This document shows positions 14,022-20,336 of a DNA stretch of 20,336 nucleotides, piece by piece. The position numbers were made by a program, and so were the translations under genes. The notes beneath the pieces are model-generated. The model did not search any database and was not told the origin of the DNA. It saw only the letters and a list, made by a program, of their open reading frames with translations. Each line of letters starts with the position of its first letter. Within the stretch, counting starts at the first letter, position 1. Origin of the DNA: an uncultured Clostridium sp. (GTDB taxonomy: Bacteria; Bacillota; Clostridia; TANB77; CAG-508); NCBI GenBank assembly GCA_946498265.1, contig CAMMNR010000011.1, forward strand, positions 1 to 20,336. The letters are read 5' to 3'.

Positions 14022-14772
14022 TTATTTTCTTATTTTTCTAACTACTAAAACTGCTATTATTGCAACTACTGCAACTACACCTGCTATTTGGAATACTGTT
14101 ACTCCTGTTTGAGGTAATTTTGTTATAACATTTCCATGTTCATCTACTATTTGTGAACCTGTATTTGTTTCGCTTCCAGCTTGTTCATTGTTTTGTGTAT
14201 TATCTGTACTTGGAGTTTCTGGTTGCTCTGGATTTGCTGGTGTATCTGGATCTTCTGGATTTGTTGGTTCTTCAACTGGTTCTACAACTTTTACTGATAC
14301 ATTATCTACTGTTAATGCTTCTCCACTTTCTGTTGTTAATCCACTAGCTGTAAATACTGCTCCATCTGTATTTTCTTTAGCTATAAATGTATAAGTTACA
14401 GCTTTTGTTGATACTGTTGCATTTGATGCTGATAATCTTATTACACCTTCTTCACTATCATTTACAGTCATAGATCCTTGACCTAATGTAGAATTTATTG
14501 ATCCTTTTACATATTCAAAACTATTTGCATCATAGTTTAATACTACGTCTACTACTCTTGATTCATTTTCTAAGTTAACTGTTACTGTTACTGTTACTTG
14601 CTCTCCTTTATTAACCTCTGCACTACTTGCATTTATTGTAGCTACCATTACTTGACTAGCCTAACCATCGATAACATACTAAACATAATTACAAGAATTA
14701 CTAATACAACCTTTTTTTATTTATCTTCTTTTTAATCATTCTCTTCCCTTGGTGATATATAACTCTTTTCAC
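14022..14772 (-). CDS. Sortase-anchored single-cohesin-like wall protein (frameshifted signal peptide)
   Basis: The intact frame (ATG at 14648, 208 aa, no ribosome-binding site) has a cohesin-like beta-sandwich (~3-118: VNKGEQVTVTVTV, VVLNYDANSFEYVKGS, AVTYTFIAKE), a Pro/Glu/Thr/Asn-rich wall-spanning linker (~119-165), then LPQTG (178-182), a hydrophobic helix and KIRK. That is a class A sortase signal. The real start is probably GTG at 14770-14772, which follows AAGGAGGTGAAGGAGGAG. From there the protein reads MKRVIYHQGKRMIKKKINKK, a shift at A7 (14712-14718) opens VVLVILVIMFSMLSMV, and a second shift near 14660-14666 rejoins ASQVMVATINA. So a normal signal peptide is split over three frames. 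As sequenced, export should fail unless slippage occurs. The dockerin gene follows 32 bp downstream. Confidence 0.78.
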
Positions 14773-14822
14773 ATCTTCTCCTCCTTCACCTCCTTATTTT
14801 CCAAAAATGTATTTATTTTCTC

Positions 14823-14850
14823 ACTATACTTATAGTCAAGAAATTGACAA
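14823..14850 (-). promoter_or_regulatory. Promoter of the cohesin/dockerin operon with overlapping inverted repeat
   Basis: On the minus strand TTGTCA (14845-14850), 16-nt spacer, TATAGT (14823-14828), giving a ~43-nt leader to the GTG start. An overlapping alternative is TTGACT (14834-14839) with ATAAAT (14811-14816). GTCAA-GAAA-TTGAC (14835-14848) is an inverted repeat across the -35, well placed for a repressor. Confidence 0.55.
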
Positions 14851-14886
14851 AACAGCTTCTTTCCTGAAACACTTAAGAGCTGTTTT
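14849..14886. promoter_or_regulatory. Hairpin in the divergent regulatory region
   Basis: AAAACAGC (14849-14856) pairs with GCTGTTTT (14879-14886), and the stem continues through CTT/AAG with one bulge. It lies immediately upstream of the cohesin operon promoter. On the plus strand it ends in TTTTATCT and could be a weak terminator, but no plus-strand gene precedes it. The rest of 14773-15115 has no ORF. Confidence 0.4.
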
Positions 14887-14940
14887 ATCTATAGTTTCTC
14901 ATTTTTCTTTAATCTGTTTCAGGTTATTCGATTTATATTT

Positions 14941-14957
14941 TAACCTAATTTAGGTTA
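14941..14957. promoter_or_regulatory. Perfect palindrome, candidate XRE operator
   Basis: TAACCTAATTTAGGTTA is an 8+1+8 perfect palindrome. A third AGGTTA half-site lies at 14921-14926 in direct orientation. It lies between the XRE-type gene (15116) and the operon it diverges from. The operator role is inferred from position only. Confidence 0.45.
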
Positions 14958-15115
14958 GAAGTCGATAGTAATTTTTAGATATTTTAAAATATTTTTATAA
15001 AATGTGTTTTTAGCTTATTTTCATGCACTTTTTACAATTTCACAAGAAAAAATCCTCAAATATTTTTAAAAATAACTGAAATGGAAAAACATAATGCAAA
15101 GGAGGAAAATAAACT

Positions 15116-15381
15116 ATGAATAATAACAAATATGAAAAATCTTACAATAGAATAAGATCATTGAGAGAAGATAATGATTTAACTCAAAAAAAATTGCTAA
15201 TATATTAAATATGTCACAAACTGGATATTCAAAATATGAAACTGGAGAAAATGATATACCAACAAAAATTTTAATAAATTTAGCTTATTATTATAATACT
15301 TCTATAGATTATCTACTTGGAATAACTGACGTGCAAAAGCCATATGCTCGTTCTAAAGATTTTGATTTACAAGATTTATAA
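15116..15381 (+). pseudogene. XRE-family HTH regulator, interrupted by a one-base deletion
   Basis: ATG at 15116 follows AAAGGAGG by 9 nt. Frame 1 gives the start of an XRE domain (NRIRSLREDNDLTQKK) and stops at 15206-15208. Adding one A to the A8 run at 15186-15193 restores the domain: IANILNMSQTGYSKYETGEN, then DIPTKILINLAYYYNTSIDY and LLGITD, a textbook XRE/Cro-type HTH with recognition helix SQTGYSKYE. The restored protein is 88 aa, ending at TAA 15379-15381. It diverges from the cohesin/dockerin operon and is the obvious candidate regulator of it. Whether it is inactive, phase-variable or a sequencing artefact cannot be told here. Confidence 0.85.
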
Positions 15382-15425
15382 TATAACTTTTTTATTACTT
15401 ATCTAATTTTGCAATAGGAAAATTA

Positions 15426-15490
15426 AAAAGTATCTAACAAGAAAGTTTTATCTATTTTAGTTTCTTTCTTATTAGATACTTTTATCATTG
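15426..15490. terminator. Bidirectional terminator, 20-bp stem
   Basis: 15426-15445 pairs with 15464-15483 with one C/A position on plus that is a U-G wobble on minus. T-rich tails follow on both strands. It separates the convergent XRE gene and ferredoxin gene. Confidence 0.88.
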
Positions 15491-15506
15491 TAAATGTAAT
15501 TAGTTT

Positions 15507-15707
15507 TTAATCTTCCTTCATTAATACTAATGCTCTTTTAGGACAAAAGTTTGAACATTTACCACATTTAATACATCTATCATAATCAATTATAGGTACT
15601 GAAAAATCTTTTTGTGATAGAGCTCCTACTGGGCAAACTTTTACAGCTGGGCATTTATGATTTTGAGGACATCTGTCTTTTATAATCGTTAATTTTTTAT
15701 TTTCCAC
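15507..15707 (-). CDS. Small 4Fe-4S ferredoxin-like protein
   Basis: 66 aa, probably an electron carrier or assembly partner in the cytoplasm. Cluster motif 2 is canonical: CIKCGKCSNFCP (C45, C48, C51, C55). Motif 1 is atypical, RCPQNHKCPAVKVCPVGAL with C13, C19 and C25 spaced C-x5-C-x5-CP instead of CxxCxxCxxxCP, giving seven cysteines in all rather than eight. So it may bind one [4Fe-4S] plus an incomplete or [3Fe-4S] cluster. The start codon is GTG at 15705-15707, with AAAGGAGG upstream. It lies 37 bp downstream of the TVP38-type membrane protein and is likely co-transcribed; the functional link is not clear. Confidence 0.85.
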   Translation of the reverse strand: MENKKLTIIKDRCPQNHKCPAVKVCPVGALSQKDFSVPIIDYDRCIKCGKCSNFCPKRALVLMKED

Positions 15708-15744
15708 AAAGTTCCTCCTTTCTGCAACTTTGAATATTCCACTC

Positions 15745-16467
15745 TTACTTTTTCATACTATCTAAAATTTGTCTAGTAGTACTAGATTTATCAAATTTAT
15801 TTACTAAAAAAATAATTAATCCTATTATAATAAATGTAGCTACATATATAATTATACTAAAGGACCAATCACCTGATGCAATATTTTCGCCAGCAAATGT
15901 TGAAGATATTACAGATGGTAATCTTGCAAAAGTTGAAATCAATATAAATCTTAATGGTTTGATAGGTAATAATCCTCCAATATATACTAATAAATCTTTT
16001 GGAGTTCCTGGTATTAAAAATAATATTAGCATTATAAATTCTATTTTTTCTGTATTTTTCATTAATTTACTATTTTCTATCTTCTCAATCTGTTCTTTGC
16101 TACAAAATTCATATACAAATTTTCTTCCAAGTCTTCTTACCATAAATAAAATAAAAGTTGTCAAAATAGCTACAGAAACTGTTATAAAAATTGTTCCACC
16201 AATTCCTCCATAACACATTCCAGCTAGTATTTCTATTGGCTCTCCAGGAATTACAATTAAAAATATCTGTGCAAATTGTATTCCAAATAACATTAGTAAT
16301 CCAAGAAAACCTAAGTTATCTATTTTTTCTTTAAATTCTAATTGACCTTCTTGTGTACTTAAGTTTTTTACAATTGGAAATAAGTATATTATTACTGCTA
16401 TACATATCGCTAATGCTATTATTGCTAATATTATTTTAAAAATAGTTGTCTTTTTTAGTTTCATCAT
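15745..16467 (-). CDS. TVP38/TMEM64 (VTT/DedA-like) membrane protein
   Basis: 240-aa polytopic inner-membrane protein, a relative of the DedA/SNARE-associated superfamily implicated in lipid scrambling and undecaprenyl-phosphate handling. Seen: an N-terminal helix (~8-30), then the VTT core with IPGEPIEILAG (73-83), the re-entrant motif PGTPKDLLVYIGGLLP (153-168) and FARLPSVISSTFAG (180-193), and a C-terminal helix (~203-222). Length and motif order match the TVP38 type. AAAGGACATGAA precedes ATGATG; either methionine could start. It heads a pair with the ferredoxin-like gene. A GGGGACG palindrome fills the gap to the upstream permease gene, and no clear promoter is visible, so read-through from the ABC operon is possible. 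Confidence 0.9.
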   Translation of the reverse strand: MMKLKKTTIFKIILAIIALAICIAVIIYLFPIVKNLSTQEGQLEFKEKIDNLGFLGLLMLFGIQFAQIFLIVIPGEPIEILAGMCYGGIGGTIFITVSVAILTTFILFMVRRLGRKFVYEFCSKEQIEKIENSKLMKNTEKIEFIMLILFLIPGTPKDLLVYIGGLLPIKPLRFILISTFARLPSVISSTFAGENIASGDWSFSIIIYVATFIIIGLIIFLVNKFDKSSTTRQILDSMKK

Positions 16468-16501
16468 TTCATGTCCTTTCTTTTTTCTTACTAGAGATAT
16501 A

Positions 16502-16612
16502 GATAGTGAAAATGGGGACGGGGGTTTTTTTCCCTATTTTTAGTTTAAAACTTGATAATTACGATATTAATTAAAAATAGGGAAAAAAACCCCCGTCCCC
16601 ATTTTCCCTATC
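16502..16612. repeat. GGGGACG-family palindrome with 41-bp arms
   Basis: Arms 16502-16542 and 16572-16612 are inverted copies with one mismatch, around a 29-nt A+T-rich loop. They contain GGGGACGGGGG and a run of seven T. The element starts 3 bp after the stop codon of the minus-strand permease (16615). It shares the GGGGACG core with the elements at 1971 and 4861 but not the flanking sequence. Confidence 0.9.
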
Positions 16613-16614
16613 TT

Positions 16615-19600
16615 CTATTCTACACTTTTTAAGCTTCCTATCATGTCAATTTTCTTTAATGCAAAATATGTGACTACATTTACTATCAGTGTAAATATTA
16701 AAGTAATTGCAATTGAATATATGTAACTTATAAAGTCTATTGTTTTTGGAAATCTTAACATTTCAATTTCACAAGTTCCTATTATATAGAAATTCAAGAA
16801 ATATCCTCCAGCTAATCCTAACAATATTCCTATTGCTGTTAATAACATTGTTTCTCTTGACACATATTTATATACTTCTTTGTCATAAAAACCTAATACT
16901 TTTATTGTGGCTAATTCTCTTATTCTTTCGCTAATATTTACATTTGATAAATTATATAATACAACAAATGCTAATAATCCTGCTGATACTATTAATATTA
17001 ACACAACATAATTTAGTGAATTCATTGTGTCATCTAATGATTTCATAACTGTTGATGTTGATGTTATTGTTGATATTTCATTTTGTTGCAACATTTCTCT
17101 TGATAGTTCTTGTTGTTCTTCATCACTTAAATTATTATCTTTTAATAATAATACATTTGTTGAATAATCTGTTTCGAAGTTTTCATTATATAAGTCTTTT
17201 GTAATATATACATAGTGTGAAACATAGTTCTCTACAGTTTTTGTTACTTTAAATTCTTTTGTTTCATCATTTGTTGTTTCGATTGTAATTGTATCTCCTT
17301 CGCTTACATTTAAAAGTTCTGCAAGTTTATCTGTTATATATACTCCTTCATTATTTAATTCTATATTTTCTTCTGTTTCATTATCAATCAAATTTATACA
17401 TTTATTGACTTCATCATTGTTGTTTGGTATAACTATTTGAATATCTTTTTCATTATTATCTTTTTTAGCTACACCTGATAGCATATCTGTTTCTATTACA
17501 TCTGTAATTCTATCATCACTTTTTATGTTAGTAATAAGATTTTGAATTTGCTCATTTTCTAATGAACTTTTTAATGTTACTTGCATATTATAATCAAATA
17601 TTTTTTCATATTGATATGGTAATATTTTTGATATTGAGTCTTTTAATCCAAATCCTGCTAATATTAAAGATGTACAGCCAAATATACCAATGATAGTCAT
17701 TAAAAATCTTTTTTTGTATCTAAATATATTTCTTACTGTTACTTTTTGTGAAAAGTTCAATCTCTTCCAAATAGGTGTTATTCTTTCTAGCAAAACTCTT
17801 TTTCCAAGTTTTGGTGCTTTTGGTCTTAATAACGTTGCTGGTTGATTTACTAATTCTCTTAATATCGCATAAATTGTTGCACCTACTATACATACATATA
17901 TTAGCCCCAATCCTAATGAAGAATACGCATGATTGAATTCAATTATAATATCTGGCATTATATACATAATGCTATACATTTCCCATATTAATCTTGGTAA
18001 TAATTGAAATCCTATGTTCATTCCTATTAATGAACCTATAATACAAGCTAAGCTTGAATATAAAATATATTTTATAGAAATTTGGAATTTGTTATATCCT
18101 AATGCTTTTAATGTTCCTAATTCTTGTCTTTGTTCTTCTACCATTCTAGTCATTGATGTAAGTGAAACAAGTGCTGCTATTGCAAAAAATACAATTGGAA
18201 ATACTAAACTTATATTTTCTACACTTTCTGTATCTTGTTTAAAACTTCTATATCCTGTATTTTCGTTTCTATCCAATATATACCATTCTGGATTTTCTAT
18301 TTCATTTACTTTTTCTCTTGCATCTATTAATTTTGCTTCTGCTTCTTCAATTTTTTGATTAAATTCCGTTTTGCTTTTTTCTAATTCTGCTTCTCCCTCT
18401 TGTAATTGAGTTTTTGCTTGTTCTAATTGACTTCTAGCATTTGCAAGTTCTCTATTAGCTTTTGCTTTTTCACTTTTAAAATTGGCTTCTTGCTTTGGAA
18501 TTTCGGTTTTCGCACTTTCAATTAAAGCTTCTGCATTTGCAAGTTCTTGTCTTCCTGTAGTTATTTGATTGTTTATTTCAGTAATTCCCGCTTCTACAGA
18601 TTGTTTATTACTTTCTAACTGAATTTTTTGATTTTCTAATAGATTTTTGGATTGCTCTAATATCATTTTTTGTTCTTCTGTTAAGTTTGGATCATTCAAC
18701 TTTTCTATAATTTGAGCATAATTTACATTTATTTCTTCTAATCCTGCATTTATACTATTTAAGTTAGTTTCTAATTCCTGTTTTTGTGTTTCTGCTATAC
18801 TAAAACCTTGTTCAGCTTCTTGTTTTCTATTATTATATTCAGTTATATTTCTTAAAAGTTCAGCTTTTGCACTTTCTAATTTTTTTTCGGCTTGTGAAAA
18901 CTCACTATTTGCTTTTTGCTCATTTACTGATAATTCATTTTCCCCTTTTGTAATTTCGTCTCTAGCACTTTGTAACTCTTGTTCTGCTTGTATTATCTTA
19001 CTTTCTCCATCTTGTTTTTGTGTATTAAATTCCTGTTCTGCTTCTGCTATTTTATTATTTGCTTGTGTAATTAAACTTTGATATCTTGCTTCTTCTCTTT
19101 CTTCTTTTATTTCTTCAATATTATTTTTTACATTTTCTATATATTTTTCATAACTGCTACTTGCTGTTGTGTATTTTTCACTATCTTTTACCTTTATATA
19201 TATTTCTGTATAAAAATCTATATTTACATTTTCTTTAGATACATAAATAAAATAGTTTATTTCTCCAGAACCTAAACTACTTGTTCCTCTATCTAAAGAA
19301 ATATATAAAGGGCTCTGTACTGTTCCTACTATTTTTAATTCCTTTTGCTTTAGATATTCTACTTCATCACCATTAGAATTCTCTTGATTCTCTACCTCTA
19401 TTGTAATAGTATCACCAATTTTTTTATTTGTTCCTGTTAGAAAAGCTTCCTCTACTACACATTCATTTATATTTTGTGGCAAACTTCCTTCTACCAATTT
19501 AGGTTTATTAATATCTTCCACACACATAACTTTTGATACTATTTCATTTTCCTCTAATTCTATCAATCCATCTTGGCTATATGTTCCATATACATTTTCT

Positions 19601-19848
19601 ACACCTTCTACATTTTTTAATGCCTCTATATCCTCGTTTGTAAGACCTAATGTAGATATTACTTGTATATCATATACATTTTGATCCTTAAAGTATGTAT
19701 CTATCGTCTCTATCATATCTGGTGATGTAGCTCTTAATCCTGCGAAAAATCCTACTCCTAATAATGCCATTATCATTATTGATATAAATCTTTTATATGA
19801 ATTTTTTATTTCTTTTATACTATCTTTTAATAGTGCTTTTTTTAACAC
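16615..19848 (-). CDS. FtsX-type ABC transporter permease with long coiled coil
   Basis: 1077-aa membrane component of a MacB/FtsX-type ABC system. Seen: first transmembrane helix ~19-40 (SIMIMALLGVGFFAGL), an extracellular globular segment (~45-235), then a ~270-residue Glu/Gln/Ala-rich coiled coil (~240-512) with many ALxxAxxEL-like heptads. An FtsX module follows (~540-665, with EEQRQELGTLKALGYNK), then a second half starting with RNIFRYKKRFLMTIIGIFG (~705), another extracellular domain (~740-930), and a final FtsX module (~940-1070, RIRELATIKVLGFYDKEV). This two-FtsX layout with an inserted coiled coil is seen in Gram-positive permeases annotated as antimicrobial-peptide or lipid exporters; the substrate is unknown. 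GGAGGTGATA precedes ATG. It lies 26 bp after its ATPase gene. Confidence 0.92.
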   Translation of the reverse strand: MLKKALLKDSIKEIKNSYKRFISIMIMALLGVGFFAGLRATSPDMIETIDTYFKDQNVYDIQVISTLGLTNEDIEALKNVEGVENVYGTYSQDGLIELEENEIVSKVMCVEDINKPKLVEGSLPQNINECVVEEAFLTGTNKKIGDTITIEVENQENSNGDEVEYLKQKELKIVGTVQSPLYISLDRGTSSLGSGEINYFIYVSKENVNIDFYTEIYIKVKDSEKYTTASSSYEKYIENVKNNIEEIKEEREEARYQSLITQANNKIAEAEQEFNTQKQDGESKIIQAEQELQSARDEITKGENELSVNEQKANSEFSQAEKKLESAKAELLRNITEYNNRKQEAEQGFSIAETQKQELETNLNSINAGLEEINVNYAQIIEKLNDPNLTEEQKMILEQSKNLLENQKIQLESNKQSVEAGITEINNQITTGRQELANAEALIESAKTEIPKQEANFKSEKAKANRELANARSQLEQAKTQLQEGEAELEKSKTEFNQKIEEAEAKLIDAREKVNEIENPEWYILDRNENTGYRSFKQDTESVENISLVFPIVFFAIAALVSLTSMTRMVEEQRQELGTLKALGYNKFQISIKYILYSSLACIIGSLIGMNIGFQLLPRLIWEMYSIMYIMPDIIIEFNHAYSSLGLGLIYVCIVGATIYAILRELVNQPATLLRPKAPKLGKRVLLERITPIWKRLNFSQKVTVRNIFRYKKRFLMTIIGIFGCTSLILAGFGLKDSISKILPYQYEKIFDYNMQVTLKSSLENEQIQNLITNIKSDDRITDVIETDMLSGVAKKDNNEKDIQIVIPNNNDEVNKCINLIDNETEENIELNNEGVYITDKLAELLNVSEGDTITIETTNDETKEFKVTKTVENYVSHYVYITKDLYNENFETDYSTNVLLLKDNNLSDEEQQELSREMLQQNEISTITSTSTVMKSLDDTMNSLNYVVLILIVSAGLLAFVVLYNLSNVNISERIRELATIKVLGFYDKEVYKYVSRETMLLTAIGILLGLAGGYFLNFYIIGTCEIEMLRFPKTIDFISYIYSIAITLIFTLIVNVVTYFALKKIDMIGSLKSVE

Positions 19849-19874
19849 ATTATCACCTCCAATTTATTACATGA

Positions 19875-20336
19875 TTACCATTCTATTTCTTCTATTGGTG
19901 TTGGTGACTCATTTATTTCTACACTTTCTGCTTTTCCATTTTTAAATCTTATAACTTTATCTCCCATTGGTGCTATTGCTGCATTATGAGTTATTATTAA
20001 TACTGTCATTTTTTCCTTTCTTGAAGTATCTTGCAACAATTTCAATATTTGCTTTCCTGTTTTATAATCTAACGCTCCTGTTGGTTCATCACATAACAAT
20101 AATTTTGGATTTTTAGCAATTGCTCTTGCTATTGCAACTCTTTGTTGTTCTCCTCCTGATAACTGTGATGGAAAATTGTTTTTTCTATCTTTTAACCCAA
20201 CTTTTTCCATTATTTCATCAGGACTTAATGAATCTTTACATATTTGTGTTGCTAGTTCTACATTCTCTATTGCAGTTAAATTTTGTACTAAATTATAAAA
20301 TTGAAAAACAAATCCTATATCTTCTCTTCTATATTT
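19875..20336 (-). CDS. ABC transporter ATPase, MacB type (5' end beyond window)
   Basis: ATP-hydrolysing partner of the downstream permease. The frame is open to the window edge, so the start and Walker A are outside; ~153 codons are visible. Seen in order: Q-loop GFVFQFYNLVQNLTAIENVE (the FxLxxxLTxxENV pattern of the MacB/LolD family), signature LSGGEQQRVAIARA, Walker B LLLCDEPTGALD, and H-loop ITHN. The C-terminal tail is short and acidic (ESPTPIEEIEW). Stop is TAG... read as the codon just before the 26-bp gap to the permease, a tight two-gene operon. An internal ATG at 20208-20210 lies mid-domain and is not a start. Confidence 0.95.
   Translation of the reverse strand, partial: KYRREDIGFVFQFYNLVQNLTAIENVELATQICKDSLSPDEIMEKVGLKDRKNNFPSQLSGGEQQRVAIARAIAKNPKLLLCDEPTGALDYKTGKQILKLLQDTSRKEKMTVLIITHNAAIAPMGDKVIRFKNGKAESVEINESPTPIEEIEW

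Noticed and set aside
14153..14394. Plus-strand frames opposite the cohesin protein linker
   Set aside because: They arise from the repetitive Pro/Glu/Thr linker codons read backwards.
20208..20210. ATG as the start of the ABC ATPase
   Set aside because: The frame continues upstream with a clear Q-loop to the window edge, so this methionine is internal.
1..20336. tRNA or rRNA genes
   Set aside because: No cloverleaf with a GGTTCGANTCC-type T-arm and no rRNA-like sequence was noticed on either strand.

Overview
The window is strongly A+T rich and reads as a low-GC anaerobic Bacillota genome, most likely Clostridia. The evidence is near-canonical AGGAGG ribosome-binding sites, TTGACA/TATAAT-type promoters with 16-17 bp spacers, a preference for AGA arginine codons, TGG for tryptophan (standard code), a flavodiiron protein, a small Fe-S ferredoxin, and sortase plus cohesin/dockerin surface proteins. 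I cannot assign a species.

Layout. (1) 1-1947: the N-terminal ~299 codons of a class I dihydroorotase (pyrC, minus) diverge from an orotate-phosphoribosyltransferase-like gene (plus). Both have good sigma-A promoters in the ~150-bp gap. (2) 1971-3742: an ECF-type sigma factor overlaps by 8 nt a single-pass PepSY-type membrane protein, its probable anti-sigma factor (both minus). (3) 3802-4855: three short plus-strand monocistronic genes, each with its own promoter and hairpin terminator. They encode a 34-aa membrane peptide, a 63-aa protein and a 97-aa protein, none of which I recognise. (4) 4861-5327: a 467-bp nested palindrome on one axis, built from GGGGACG repeat arms around an older-looking inverted repeat. 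Its right edge supplies the last codons and stop of uvrB. (5) 5313-10292: a minus-strand run fprA (flavodiiron protein) - pepF (oligoendopeptidase F) - uvrB with two 39-bp gaps and a promoter upstream of fprA. (6) 10293-10870: a gene-free stretch with an 18-bp-stem palindrome and a promoter-driven candidate non-coding RNA containing a duplicated 14-nt core. (7) 10875-15483: a surface locus. A sortase-anchored (LPQTG) single-cohesin-like protein is followed by a ~1000-aa secreted protein with a dockerin module and FN3-like repeats, both minus. A divergent XRE-type regulator lies on the other side of a ~340-bp region full of small palindromes. (8) 15507-16467: a GTG-started ferredoxin-like protein downstream of a TVP38/TMEM64 (VTT) membrane protein. 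(9) 16502-20336: a GGGGACG palindrome, then a 1077-aa FtsX-type ABC permease with a long coiled coil, preceded by its MacB-type ATPase, which is cut by the window edge.

The most notable points are three. First, a two-gene cohesin/dockerin system in which a cell-wall-anchored cohesin could hold the co-transcribed dockerin protein on the surface. Second, four apparent single-base frameshifts, three of them in A runs, confined to that locus and its divergent regulator; the choice is between phase variation, decay and assembly error. Third, a family of GGGGACG palindromes sitting immediately 3' of stop codons, including the 467-bp nested palindrome that has re-written the end of uvrB.
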